Made by a program: the position numbers and the translations under genes
Assembly (NCBI GenBank): GCA_964643005.1
Contig: CAZXQI010000004.1
Coordinates: forward strand, 1-64,000
Length of the DNA: 64,000 nucleotides
Direction of reading: 5' to 3'
From: UBA6168 sp964643005
GTDB lineage: Bacteria > Bacteroidota > Bacteroidia > Chitinophagales > Saprospiraceae
Shown: one piece after another, positions 46,223 through 55,530 of the stretch
Numbering within the stretch: position 1 is the stretch's first letter
Layout of the letters: the number at the start of each line of letters is the position of its first letter
The notes under the pieces: generated by a model
What the model saw: only the letters and a program-made list of their open reading frames with translations
Database searches by the model: none
Told to the model about the DNA's origin: nothing

Positions 46223-47623
46223 ATGAAAATTAAGTTTTGCGGGGCGGCTCGGGAGGTCACGGGGAGCGCTCACCTACTCACATTAGACGATGGATTTAAA
46301 ATCCTGCTCGACTGCGGCTTGTATCAGGGCTCGGACAAGAAAATGAAGGATTTTAATGAAAAATGGCTTTTCAATCCCGAAGAAATCAATTGCGTCATTT
46401 TATCGCATGCGCATATTGACCATTCTGGCCGCCTGCCCAAACTGGTAAAAGACGGCTTCAAGGGCCCGATTTATTGCACGCATGCCACCAGCAGCCTGAC
46501 TCCGCTCATGCTCATGGACAGCGCTCTAATTCAGGAACGCGACGCCGAGTATGCCGGCAGAAAGAAGGGAAACGACCAGGAAGAAGTGGAAGCGCTGTAC
46601 ACCAAAGAAGACGCCCAGAGAACCACGGAGCGGCTAATCAGCTACGGGTATGGGCGCAAATTTGAAGTCTATCCGGGAGTAGAGGTCGAGTTTCGGGACG
46701 CCGGGCATATCCTGGGCAGCGCCAACGTGGCCTTGAGTATTCGGGAAAAGAACGGCAATATTCTCCGCCTCGGATTCACCGGCGACATTGGACGCCCCAA
46801 TCGCCCTATCCTGCGCAACCCACAGCCGATGGATCCCATGGACTACATCATCACCGAATCTACTTACGGCGACAAAGACCACGAGTCGGCGCCCAATGAA
46901 ATAGAGCGCCTACGGCAGATTATAGAGCATACCTGTTTTGAAAAAAGGGGAAAACTCATCATCCCCGCCTTTAGCGTCGGGCGGACGCAGGAACTCGTCT
47001 TCATGCTCGATAAATTGGAGAGCAAGGGCAAGCTGTCTCGACTGCCGGTTTATGTGGATAGCCCTTTGGCTGTAAATGCCACGCTGATTTTTGGCTCTCA
47101 TCCGGAGTGTTACGACGCGGAACTGAGCGCTTATATTTTGAAAGACCCCAATCCCTTTGGATTCAACAGCCTGACCTATATCAAAGAAGTGGAGCAATCC
47201 AAGCGCCTCAACACTTCCAAAGAGTCGTGCATCATCATCAGCGCTTCCGGTATGGCCAATGCAGGCCGGGTGAAGCACCATATTTTTAATCACATGACCG
47301 ACTCTAAAAACACCATTCTCATCGTCGGTTACTGCTCGCCGGATACGCCCGGAGGGGCGCTGAGGAACGGCGCCAAAACGCTCAAACTCTTTGGCGAAGA
47401 AAAGCCGGTGCGCTGCGCGGTTGAAGTGATGGATTCCTTTTCCGCTCATGCCGACCGTTCGGAGATTTCGCAATTTTTGGCCAACCAGGCTAAATCTGCA
47501 AAGAAGACGTTTCTGGTACACGGCGAAATTGAAAAACAGGAAAGCCTGAAATCCCTGCTTGAAACGCAGGGATTTAGAAAAATTGAAATTCCTGTTTTGG
47601 GACAGGAGTTCAATATTTTCTAA
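46223..47623 (+). CDS. Beta-CASP metallo-beta-lactamase-fold RNA nuclease
   Basis: 466 residues. Metallo-beta-lactamase motif HAHIDHSG (His62, His64, Asp66, His67), beta-CASP insert (about 190-380, with IPAFSVGRTQELVFML and ISASGMANAGR) and the C-terminal RMMBL motif (MDSFSAHADRSEI). These are the features of the CPSF73/YSH1-like ribonuclease family, which cuts or trims RNA with two zinc ions. It lacks the extra N- and C-terminal domains of RNase J. No SD is seen before the ATG. The stop codon is part of a three-way-junction palindrome. Confidence 0.93.
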   Translation: MKIKFCGAAREVTGSAHLLTLDDGFKILLDCGLYQGSDKKMKDFNEKWLFNPEEINCVILSHAHIDHSGRLPKLVKDGFKGPIYCTHATSSLTPLMLMDSALIQERDAEYAGRKKGNDQEEVEALYTKEDAQRTTERLISYGYGRKFEVYPGVEVEFRDAGHILGSANVALSIREKNGNILRLGFTGDIGRPNRPILRNPQPMDPMDYIITESTYGDKDHESAPNEIERLRQIIEHTCFEKRGKLIIPAFSVGRTQELVFMLDKLESKGKLSRLPVYVDSPLAVNATLIFGSHPECYDAELSAYILKDPNPFGFNSLTYIKEVEQSKRLNTSKESCIIISASGMANAGRVKHHIFNHMTDSKNTILIVGYCSPDTPGGALRNGAKTLKLFGEEKPVRCAVEVMDSFSAHADRSEISQFLANQAKSAKKTFLVHGEIEKQESLKSLLETQGFRKIEIPVLGQEFNIF

Positions 47624-47667
47624 AGCAAAGCGTAGCTTTGGCGGCGATTGACGATCGCCCGCTTTAG
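47620..47667. repeat. Three-way-junction palindrome at the nuclease stop codon
   Basis: Outer stem CTAAAG/CTTTAG (47620-47625 with 47662-47667) encloses two perfect hairpins, CAAAGC-gta-GCTTTG (47626-47640) and GGCGAT-tgacg-ATCGCC (47643-47659). The stop codon TAA lies in the outer left arm. The GGCGAT/ATCGCC arm resembles the REP-like cluster at 43.0 kb. Confidence 0.55.
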
Positions 47668-47854
47668 TTTAGATTCTGTTTGTGAAAAAAAACTTTTTAC
47701 CGCCTCCATGAAAGGCTGCCCGACACACTCACCTATTAAAAATATTTCTAACCCATGTTTCAGGAGTTAACAGCCAAAGCCTTTTTTGTATCGTTAATTT
47801 TTTGAAACTTTTTGCCTGGCCTCCTATGGAGGGCGAGGTTCAAACACGTACCCG

Positions 47855-49390
47855 ATGAAATGGATGTCTGCTTTCTTTCTCTCTTTTCTTGTGATCGGAT
47901 TATTTAGTTGTAAGAAAATCAATGACTTAGGAGATACTGAAATCCTAAGTAGCGAAACGGAATTTGCCATTCCTCTGTTTACGGCAAAAACGACCATACA
48001 GGATTTACTGGAGTCTTTCGACGAAAACACTTACATAGAAATTGGGGAGTCTGGTGTAATACACCTTCGCTATAAAGGCGACGTGCTCTCCCAGCAGGCC
48101 GAAGAGTTTTTCGTGGAAACCCGCCAAAAACTGCCGCCCCTCATTCCCTTAGAAGATACGCTGTACGCTATGCCCTTCTCTGCGCCGGAACAATTGGAAG
48201 TGGATTTTGCCACTTTTAAATCGGGGACGATCGGCCTGGCCATTCTCTCTGATTACGTTGGCATGGTGGATCTTAAAGTCACCGTTCTACAGGCTGTCAA
48301 AAATGGACAGCCGCTGACGCTCAATACCAAATTCCAGTCTCCCGCCGGCTCGGAACCCGTCTTCTTCTTCTATCCCCCCGAGTCGGTAGAAACCAAAGGT
48401 TTTAACCTGGTTCCCAAAGACGGAGCGCTAAACATTCGCTACGAAGCTTTTACCGAAACCGGAGAGCGCATCAAACTGCCCTTTATCGGCTTAGTCAATC
48501 AGAACATAGACTTTTCCTACCTCGAAGGCTATCTGGGAAATTTTAAACACAAAGGAAAAAGGGACAGCATCTCCATTGATTTTTTTAAAAATTGGATTCA
48601 GGGAGATGTCTTTTTTGAAAAACCCGTCATCCAGATTCACATTGACAATGCTTTTGGAGTGCCCACCCGATCTTCCATTGACATCTTTGATATCCTGACC
48701 GCCGACGGGAAGCGAATCCCCCTGCAAAGCGACTTCATCACAGAGACGGGTATTGACTTCGTCTATCCGGCTAACAATGAGGTGGGGCAGACGAAAAGCA
48801 TGACCTTCGTATTCAATGCCAACAATTCCAATATTGAAGAGGTGCTTAGCTCCAGACCCACTGCATTGGACTACAAGGTGGACGCCATCATGAACCCCGA
48901 CAGCTTAGTAGATGAAAGAGGCTTCATCACGGACAGCAGCTACTACCGAATCCAGGTGGAGGTGGATCTCCCTCTGCACGGGCGGGCTTCCGGCTTCGGG
49001 GTGAGAGATACTTTCGACGTCAATTTTGAAAATTACGACGATGTAAAAGAAGTGGAATTCAAGATGATTGCCGACAATAGAATGCCGCTGAGCTTAGAGG
49101 GTCAGCTATATTTCCTTGACGAAAACAGCTTTGTGCTGGATTCTCTCTTTGACCAATATACGGAACTAGTGGCGTCGGCGCCGGTGAATGAATATGGCTT
49201 TCCGAGTAGCCAGGTTTCTAAGACCAACTACGCTAATCTCTCCGCAGACAAGTTTGAACGCCTGCGGCACTGCAAAAAACTGGCGCTGCTCGCCTCCTTT
49301 TCTACGACTAATCGCGGCCAGCAAACCATTAAAGTTTCCTATGGAATGGATGCCAGCATCCGCATGGGCATGAAGCTAAAAACTAACTAA
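47855..49390 (+). CDS. Large lipoprotein of unknown function
   Basis: 511 residues. Signal peptide and lipobox (GLFSC, Cys19) are clear; the rest is predominantly beta-strand with several repeated polar segments (FAIPLFTAKTTIQDLL, DSISIDFFKNWIQGDVFFEKPVIQIHIDNAFGVPTRSSIDI). Similar lipoproteins occur in Bacteroidota next to a DUF5723 gene, as here (11-nt gap), which argues for a two-gene outer-membrane unit. No enzyme motif is present. A CCTCC-tat-GGAGG hairpin lies about 23 nt before the ATG and may affect initiation. Function unknown. Confidence 0.85.
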   Translation: MKWMSAFFLSFLVIGLFSCKKINDLGDTEILSSETEFAIPLFTAKTTIQDLLESFDENTYIEIGESGVIHLRYKGDVLSQQAEEFFVETRQKLPPLIPLEDTLYAMPFSAPEQLEVDFATFKSGTIGLAILSDYVGMVDLKVTVLQAVKNGQPLTLNTKFQSPAGSEPVFFFYPPESVETKGFNLVPKDGALNIRYEAFTETGERIKLPFIGLVNQNIDFSYLEGYLGNFKHKGKRDSISIDFFKNWIQGDVFFEKPVIQIHIDNAFGVPTRSSIDIFDILTADGKRIPLQSDFITETGIDFVYPANNEVGQTKSMTFVFNANNSNIEEVLSSRPTALDYKVDAIMNPDSLVDERGFITDSSYYRIQVEVDLPLHGRASGFGVRDTFDVNFENYDDVKEVEFKMIADNRMPLSLEGQLYFLDENSFVLDSLFDQYTELVASAPVNEYGFPSSQVSKTNYANLSADKFERLRHCKKLALLASFSTTNRGQQTIKVSYGMDASIRMGMKLKTN

Positions 49391-49401
49391 CCAATTTTTT
49401 T

Positions 49402-50715
49402 ATGAAACTTAAAATCATAATACTTCTGACATTTCTGGCCGGCCCAATGCTGGCGCAACAGGAACTGGGACTCGGCCTGATGCGGCACGTCTGGCAGACC
49501 AACAAAACCAATCCTGCGCTCGTGCAGCCCCAGAAAATAGTTGTCGAGCTGCCCGGACTGAGGAACAACCTCTCTTTTGACGGCCCCACTTACAACCAGA
49601 TTATCAGCCGACAAAACGGTGAAAAAGTCATTGATATTGACCGACTTATCAATCACCTCCTTCCAGAAAATACCATTCGGGAAGACCTTGATATTCCAAC
49701 ATTAGGTCTGGCTTTTCGCATAGGGAATTTGAGCCTAAGCCTTGATCACTCCCTGAAATACCACGCTTTTATCAAATTTCCAAAAGCGCTACCCCAACTG
49801 ATATGGCAGGGAAACGCCCAATTTATCGACCAGACAGTGGATATGAGCAACGAAGTACAGGTCACCGGCTATCACCAACTCGCATTGGGGCTTGCCTACC
49901 AATTCGGCAGCCTGACGCTCGGCGCCAAAGCCAAATACCTCGGCGGCATTGCCGACGCTTCATCGGACAAAAACCACCACGCCGCTTCGTTTTATACCAG
50001 TCCCGATGTTTATCAAATTTCGCTGAGAGGCGACTATATACTGCACACGGCCAATTCCATTGACTATCAGGGGATCGAAGATTTCGACGCCGACTTTGCC
50101 TTCGGCCAGTTGACGCTCGATCGGTTTTTAACCCAAAACAAGGGCATGGCGCTCGACTTTGGAGCGAGGCTCGAACTGGGCAAACTCGACCTGTCCGCCA
50201 GCGTGATTGACATCGGAAAAATCGACTGGAACAAAGACGTGAGGAATTATTCAGCCACTCGTAATTACTCTTACAACGGCCTCGATTTTTCACAGGCTCT
50301 CACGGGAGGCGACGTCCAATTCGGCAATGCCTTAGACACCCTGAAGGAACTCTTTCAGGTAGATGAAAGCGCAGTGGGTTATTCCAGCCAGATTCCCCGA
50401 AAAATATACGTCACGGCTGTCTATCAGCTAAACAAGCTGCTGAGTATCAGCGGGATATTTTTTAATGAAAACTTCAGAGGAGTTTCCACCTCGGCGGGCG
50501 GTCTGGGCGCTAACCTCGCCCTCGGAAAGGTTCTGAATGTCGGCGGGATGTACGCTGTAAAAGGAAACAGCTACGACAACATCGGCCTCAACCTGACGCT
50601 GAAATTAGGCCCGCTGCAAATGTTCTGCGCGACTGATAACGTCATCGCCTTAGTTGATTCCGGCAATGCAAAAAATTTTAGCGCCCGCATTGGAGGCGCC
50701 CTGCTCATCAAATGA
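49402..50715 (+). CDS. DUF5723 family outer-membrane protein
   Basis: 437 residues. Signal peptide ends MLAQ (residue 19). The mature N terminus QELGLGLMRHVWQTNKTNPALVQPQKIVVELPGL fits the DUF5723 pattern of surface or outer-membrane barrel proteins. Barrel-like amphipathic strands recur throughout (GLAFRIGNLSLSLDHSLKY, ALGLAYQFGSLTLGAKAKYLGG) and the protein ends with strands LGPLQMFCATDNV and ARIGGALLIK. It forms an operon with the preceding lipoprotein. Possible role in the outer membrane; no ligand is known. Confidence 0.87.
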   Translation: MKLKIIILLTFLAGPMLAQQELGLGLMRHVWQTNKTNPALVQPQKIVVELPGLRNNLSFDGPTYNQIISRQNGEKVIDIDRLINHLLPENTIREDLDIPTLGLAFRIGNLSLSLDHSLKYHAFIKFPKALPQLIWQGNAQFIDQTVDMSNEVQVTGYHQLALGLAYQFGSLTLGAKAKYLGGIADASSDKNHHAASFYTSPDVYQISLRGDYILHTANSIDYQGIEDFDADFAFGQLTLDRFLTQNKGMALDFGARLELGKLDLSASVIDIGKIDWNKDVRNYSATRNYSYNGLDFSQALTGGDVQFGNALDTLKELFQVDESAVGYSSQIPRKIYVTAVYQLNKLLSISGIFFNENFRGVSTSAGGLGANLALGKVLNVGGMYAVKGNSYDNIGLNLTLKLGPLQMFCATDNVIALVDSGNAKNFSARIGGALLIK

Positions 50716-50737
50716 TAGTTCAAAGGATGAAAAAATG

Positions 50738-50774
50738 GACAGCTCCGACATGAACTGAATCTGTCGGGGCTGTC
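50738..50774 (+). terminator. Hairpin after the DUF5723 gene
   Basis: A 13-bp stem GACAGCTCCGACA/TGTCGGGGCTGTC (one G-U pair, 11-nt loop), 22 nt after the stop. The following TGCTTTAC is a poor T tract. Confidence 0.5.
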
Positions 50775-50808
50775 TGCTTTACAGGCGCAGAGAGTCGAAA
50801 CTTTGACC

Positions 50809-50816
50809 TACTTTTG
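50809..50816 (+). promoter_or_regulatory. -7 promoter box for the polyprenyl synthase gene
   Basis: TACTTTTG fits TAnnTTTG, 66 nt before the ATG at 50883. Confidence 0.45.
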
Positions 50817-50882
50817 TGAATGTTTTTTGAAAAAATTCAAAATACGATTTGAAAAACCGGCCATGGCCATCGGAGCCTATTG

Positions 50883-51857
50883 ATGAAAATCTCACTGAAT
50901 ACCATCCAGCAGCCCATTGAGGAAGAGCTAAAGCAATTTGAGGGTCATTTTAGAAATGCCATGCGCAGCCATGTGCCCCTGCTGGATCGAATCATGTACT
51001 ATATCGTGTCGAGGAAGGGCAAGCAGGTGCGACCCATGTTTGTCTTTCTCAGCGCCAAGCTATGCGGCGAAGTCGGCGAAGCCAGTTATATCGCCGCCTC
51101 CTTAGTCGAGCTGCTGCACACCGCCTCCTTAGTCCACGACGACGTTGTGGACGATGCCAATGAGCGACGGGGCTTCTTCTCTATCAATGCTCTTTGGAAA
51201 AATAAGATTGCCGTGCTGGTCGGCGACTACCTGCTGGCGCAGGGTCTTTTGCTCGCCCTGAAAAACAAGAAATTCCGGCTGCTCGAAATACTTTCGGAGG
51301 CCGTAAAGGCCATGAGCGAAGGAGAATTGCTCCAGTTGGAAAAGGCTAGAAAACTCGATATCAAAGAGGATGTGTATTTTGAGATTATCCGCCAGAAAAC
51401 GGCTTCGCTGATTGCTGCGGCCTGTAGCGCAGGGGCGGCTTCCACCTCTCAGGACGAAAGCGTCATTGAAAATATGCGGCTCTTTGGTGAAAACATAGGC
51501 ATCGCTTTCCAAATCAAAGACGACCTCTTCGACTTCGGCTCCGATGATGTAGGCAAGCCGCTGGGGATAGATATTCAGGAAAAAAAGATGACCCTCCCGC
51601 TTATTTATGCACTGGATAACGCTTCAAAATCGGAGAAGAATTACATCGTCAACCTGATTAAAAGGTATAATAACCGACCTGAAAAAGTAAAAGAAGTCAT
51701 CAGCTTCGTCCACCAGAGCGGGGGCTTGGAGTACGCCAAAACCATCATGGAAGAATACAGCGAAAAGGCTTTTAAGATTTTGAACGAGTTCCCCGAATCC
51801 CCATCCCGACAGGCTCTACAGGACTTAGTCATTTTCGTGACGACCAGAAAGAAATAA
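50883..51857 (+). CDS. Trans-polyprenyl diphosphate synthase
   Basis: 324 residues, all-alpha isoprenoid synthase. The first Asp-rich motif is DDVVD (Asp86-Asp90 in LVHDDVVDDANERRG), the second KDDLFDF near residue 210; the isopentenyl-PP region reads SRKGKQVRPMF instead of the usual GKRLRP. Two small residues before the first DDxxD (SL-VH) allow a long product, so an octaprenyl or similar diphosphate for menaquinone is likely. ATG at 50883 is used; the TTG just before it is not needed. No other isoprenoid gene is adjacent. Confidence 0.94.
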   Translation: MKISLNTIQQPIEEELKQFEGHFRNAMRSHVPLLDRIMYYIVSRKGKQVRPMFVFLSAKLCGEVGEASYIAASLVELLHTASLVHDDVVDDANERRGFFSINALWKNKIAVLVGDYLLAQGLLLALKNKKFRLLEILSEAVKAMSEGELLQLEKARKLDIKEDVYFEIIRQKTASLIAAACSAGAASTSQDESVIENMRLFGENIGIAFQIKDDLFDFGSDDVGKPLGIDIQEKKMTLPLIYALDNASKSEKNYIVNLIKRYNNRPEKVKEVISFVHQSGGLEYAKTIMEEYSEKAFKILNEFPESPSRQALQDLVIFVTTRKK

Positions 51858-51899
51858 TCCTCCCGGCGCAGTTTTTTTCACCTGTTTTTTTCAAATATT

Positions 51900-53345
51900 T
51901 TAGGATAACTTCCTGACGATCAGTGTATTTGTCGCTTTTGGTTCGGCTTTTCCATTGGAAGCTTTCATCACTTCGCCCATGAAAAACCCGAGCAATCCCT
52001 TTTTGCCTTTGCGGTATTCGGCGACTTTATCGGGATGGGCGGCCAATACCTCGCTCACTATTTTTTCCAAAAAATCTGTGTCGGCAGTTTGAATGAGTTG
52101 GAGAGACCGAGCCAGCTCCAAAAGAGGCGCATCGGGTTTTTCTATCATTTCTGTGAAAAGATGCTGGTAAGCGGCGGAGGCGCTCACTTTGCCGTCTTCG
52201 ATGAGTTGGATAAATTCGGCCAGGCGCTCAAAAGAGAGGGGGAAATCATCCGGCGCCGTATCCATTTCGGAGAGCCAGGGATTGATCTTGTTGACGATCA
52301 GGTTAGCCGCCGCTTTATAGTGAGTCGTTTTTTCTGCGAGCTGGATGAAAAACAAAGCCGTCGACTTCTCCACCGTGAGCAGATTTGCGTCGTATTCCGG
52401 CAGTTGATATTCGCTGACAAATTTTTCAAAAAGCGCTCTGGGCAGAGGAGACAATTGCGCCTGTATCTCGTCTATCCACTCCTGTGTCAGGCGTAGCGGG
52501 GGAAGGTCCGGGTCGGGAAAATAGCGGTAGTCGTGGGCGCTCTCTTTATCCCTGATGGGCGTTGTGACCCCGGTATAGGGATTGAAGTTCAGGGTCGCCC
52601 GGGTGATGAGTTGTCCGCTTTCGAGCAGGTCTATCTGTCGCTTAAATTCGTACTCGATGGCCTGTCGGGCGAACTTCATGGAGTTTACATTTTTAATCTC
52701 GCAGCGTTCGCCGAGGCGGGTATCGCCCTTTTTTCTGACGGAAACGTTCACATCGCAACGCATGGAGCCTTCCTGCATATTGCCGTCGGAGATATCGAGA
52801 TAGCGAGCCAGTTGGCGAATAGCCGTCATGAGGGCGTCCGCTTCTTCTCCCGAGCGGAGATCTGGTTCGGTGACAATTTCGAGCAGGGGCACGCCGGCTC
52901 TGTTGAGGTCTATCAGCGAATTTTCAGGGTCGAGATCGTGAATGGATTTCCCTGCGTCTTCCTCCATGTGGATATGGTGAATGCGCAGGGTACGGCGGTA
53001 GTTGTCTAAGTGCAATTCCAAATGGCCGCCTAAGCAAATGGGTTGTCTGTCCTGGGTAATTTGATAGCCCTTTGGCAGGTCGGTGTAGAAGTAATTCTTT
53101 CGGTCGAAGCTATTGTTCAGATTGACGACGCTGCCTAAGGCCAGGCCTAAGCGCACCGCATATTCGACCTGCTTTTTATTCAGGCGCGGCAGCGTCCCGG
53201 GATGCCCCAGAGAGATGGCGCCGACATGGGTGTTCGGCTCTCCGCCAAAACTCGCATCGTCGCCACAAAAAGCCTTGCTTAGTGTGGACAACTGGAGGTG
53301 GATTTCCAGCCCGATCACCGGCTCGTATTGATCGTATATACTCAT
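51900..53345 (-). CDS. gatB: Aspartyl/glutamyl-tRNA amidotransferase subunit B
   Basis: Subunit B of the GatCAB complex, which converts Glu-tRNA(Gln) or Asp-tRNA(Asn) to the amide form. 481 residues, the usual length. The N terminus EPVIGLEIHLQLST, YFYTDLPKGYQITQ, HMEEDAGKSIHD, DLNRAGVPLLEIVTEPD and the C-terminal GatB/YqeY tail (KGLLGFFMGEVMKASNGKAEPK) are all present. It starts 11 nt after purH on the same strand, probably one transcript. gatA and gatC are not in this window. Confidence 0.97.
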   Translation of the reverse strand: MSIYDQYEPVIGLEIHLQLSTLSKAFCGDDASFGGEPNTHVGAISLGHPGTLPRLNKKQVEYAVRLGLALGSVVNLNNSFDRKNYFYTDLPKGYQITQDRQPICLGGHLELHLDNYRRTLRIHHIHMEEDAGKSIHDLDPENSLIDLNRAGVPLLEIVTEPDLRSGEEADALMTAIRQLARYLDISDGNMQEGSMRCDVNVSVRKKGDTRLGERCEIKNVNSMKFARQAIEYEFKRQIDLLESGQLITRATLNFNPYTGVTTPIRDKESAHDYRYFPDPDLPPLRLTQEWIDEIQAQLSPLPRALFEKFVSEYQLPEYDANLLTVEKSTALFFIQLAEKTTHYKAAANLIVNKINPWLSEMDTAPDDFPLSFERLAEFIQLIEDGKVSASAAYQHLFTEMIEKPDAPLLELARSLQLIQTADTDFLEKIVSEVLAAHPDKVAEYRKGKKGLLGFFMGEVMKASNGKAEPKATNTLIVRKLS

Positions 53346-53356
53346 GCCTTAAAAGT

Positions 53357-54883
53357 TCAATGCTTGAAATGCCTTGTTCCCGTCGTCACCATGCTCATGC
53401 TGTGAGCGTTGCAGTAGTCAATGCTGTCCTGATCCTTGATGGAGCCGCCGGGCTGGATGACGGCGGTAATTCCCTCGCGGTCGGCAATTTCTACGCAGTC
53501 GGGGAAGGGGAAGAAGGCATCGGAGGCCATCACGGCGCCTTTCAGATCGAATCCAAAGACCTTCGCCTTGGCGATGGCCTGCCGGAGCGCATCCACTCTG
53601 GAAGGCTGGCCGCAGCCCATGCCGATGAGTTGCCGGTCTTTTACTAAGGCAATCCCATTTGACTTGAGGTGCTTAACGGCAATGTTTGCAAAGAGCAGGT
53701 CGGGGATTTCGCCTTCCTTCGGCGCTGAGCTGGTGACCGTTTTCAACTCGGCCTGAGTTTCCGTTTTCAGGTCGGCGTCCTGTTCCACAACGCCGTTGAG
53801 GAGGCTCCGGAAGAACCTCGAGCGGACGGAGAAGTCTTTAATTTTCAGCAAAATCCGATTTTTCTTTTTGCTCAAAAGTTCCAGCGCATTGGCCTCAAAA
53901 TCGGGAGCGATGAGCACTTCGTAAAACAGCGCGTCAATCTCGGCGGCGGTCGCCAGATCTACAGGGCGATTGCAGACGAAAATCCCGCCAAAGGCGGACA
54001 CGTTGTCGCAGGCCAATGCAGCCCGCCATGCCCCAACCAGGGTGGAGCGGGAGGCCAGCCCGCAGGTATTGGTGTGCTTTAGAATGGCAAAAGTGGGATC
54101 GGCATGTTGGAACTCCCGCATGATTTGCACGGCGGCGTCAATGTCCACGAGGTTGTTATATGAGATGGCTTTGCCCGCCATCTTAGTGAACATTTTTTCC
54201 AAATCGCCATAGAACACACCGCTTTGATGCGGGTTTTCGCCATAGCGCAGAACCTCCGCCTGGTGGAAACTTTGCTTAAAAGATAGCTCAGCGCTGCCTT
54301 CGCTGAAATAGTTAAAGATGGCCACGTCGTAGTTGGAAGAGACCCTGAAGGCTCGACGGGCAAACCCCCTGCGGTCTTCCTCCTCGCTGAAGCCCTGTTT
54401 TTCTTTGAGCAATTGCAGAAACATGCCGTACTCCTCTTTGGAAGGTACAACGATAACGTCTTTGAAATTTTTGGCCGCCGCGCGAATAAGGGAGATACCG
54501 CCGATGTCAATTTTTTCAATGATGGTCGCTTCGTCGGCGGTATTGGCGACGGTCTCCTCAAAGGGATAGAGGTCAACGATTACGACGTCAATCTCCGGTA
54601 TGTTGTATTTCCTGAGTTGAGCCTGATGCTCTTCTTCGCGGCGAGCCAGGATGCCGCCAAACACTTTGGGGTGGAGGGTTTTTACGCGCCCGTCGAGAAT
54701 GGACGGATAGCCGGTGAGATCTTCGACTGTTTCAACGGGAACTCCCAGTTTTTCGATATAAGTCCGGGTTCCTCCCGTGGAGTAAATTGTTACGCCGAAG
54801 CGGTGTAGCTCCCGGATGATTTCTTCAAGACCTTCTTTGTGATAGACGGAAATGAGCGCAGCGTTAATTTTTTTGGAATTCAT
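53357..54883 (-). CDS. purH: Bifunctional AICAR transformylase/IMP cyclohydrolase
   Basis: Last two steps of de novo IMP synthesis. 508 residues. The IMP cyclohydrolase (MGS-fold) domain covers about 1-195 (ISVYHKEGLEEII, IYSTGGTRTYIE, GRVKTLHPKVFGGIL). The AICAR transformylase domain covers the remainder, with the catalytic Lys-His in AILKHTNTCGLAS (about residues 264-276) and SDAFFPFPDCVEIA, IQPGGSIKDQDSIDY. It leads the purH-gatB pair and is preceded by a TACATTTG -7 box 38 nt before the ATG. Confidence 0.97.
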   Translation of the reverse strand: MNSKKINAALISVYHKEGLEEIIRELHRFGVTIYSTGGTRTYIEKLGVPVETVEDLTGYPSILDGRVKTLHPKVFGGILARREEEHQAQLRKYNIPEIDVVIVDLYPFEETVANTADEATIIEKIDIGGISLIRAAAKNFKDVIVVPSKEEYGMFLQLLKEKQGFSEEEDRRGFARRAFRVSSNYDVAIFNYFSEGSAELSFKQSFHQAEVLRYGENPHQSGVFYGDLEKMFTKMAGKAISYNNLVDIDAAVQIMREFQHADPTFAILKHTNTCGLASRSTLVGAWRAALACDNVSAFGGIFVCNRPVDLATAAEIDALFYEVLIAPDFEANALELLSKKKNRILLKIKDFSVRSRFFRSLLNGVVEQDADLKTETQAELKTVTSSAPKEGEIPDLLFANIAVKHLKSNGIALVKDRQLIGMGCGQPSRVDALRQAIAKAKVFGFDLKGAVMASDAFFPFPDCVEIADREGITAVIQPGGSIKDQDSIDYCNAHSMSMVTTGTRHFKH

Positions 54884-54920
54884 GTTTGAGATAGAGAAAA
54901 GTGAGGTTTAAAAAAGGCCA

Positions 54921-54928
54921 CAAATGTA
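54921..54928 (-). promoter_or_regulatory. -7 promoter box for purH-gatB
   Basis: Minus-strand TACATTTG fits TAnnTTTG, 38 nt before the purH ATG. Confidence 0.5.
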
Positions 54929-55530
54929 AGGCGTTTGAGGGCTTTGCCCAACAGCGGGCGGGCGCCGGAGACCATGAGATTTTTCAACAGAGTATTTTGG
55001 AAAGGCATTTAACCTGCATATCAATAGCTGCACTTACCGGGCAGACCTTGCGATACGGGGTTTCCCACAGATGATTTTCGCCGAAGGAGAAAATTAATCC
55101 GAATTTACTTTGGATTAAGCGCAGATAAAACCAGCAGATTCATGCAAATTTGATCGGTAGATGATTTCCAATGAACCTTCCGAATTGATGTTGAAATTCA
55201 AACAAACCTAAGTTGCAAAAAAAAACACCCCGGCCTAAAAAGGAAAAGCCGCCCCGAGTGGAGCAGCCTTCCAAAGCGTGCTTAATAGTTTTTATGTTCC
55301 TTGCATTGTCCGGATTAAAAACCCGATTTTACAATTTTAGGTGTTTAATAGAATCCGGGAATTTCGCCGGGATTCTTCCAAACCGTCCTTTGTGCAAATT
55401 TACAGGCGGAGCAAAGTCCGGGCTGGTAACAGCGTTAACTAAAACCTTTGATTTGGTAAAGGATGTAAGAACAGGATGGGTCTTTTTCTAATTTTAAATA
55501 GCTGATTGTCAGGAAGGAAGGTAAATAACA
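54929..55530. other. Intergenic region with a degenerate repeat-like stretch
   Basis: About 600 nt without a supported gene. The part 55067-55160 (ccacagatgattttcgcc, aattaatccgaattta, gcgcagataaa) looks like a decayed copy of the dispersed CAGATTTTCGCAGAT-type repeats common in Bacteroidota intergenic DNA. A 92-codon plus-strand frame (55213-55491) has no recognisable homology. Confidence 0.35.

Noticed and set aside
55213..55491. 92-codon plus-strand frame
   Set aside because: Low-complexity basic start and no recognisable family; likely chance.
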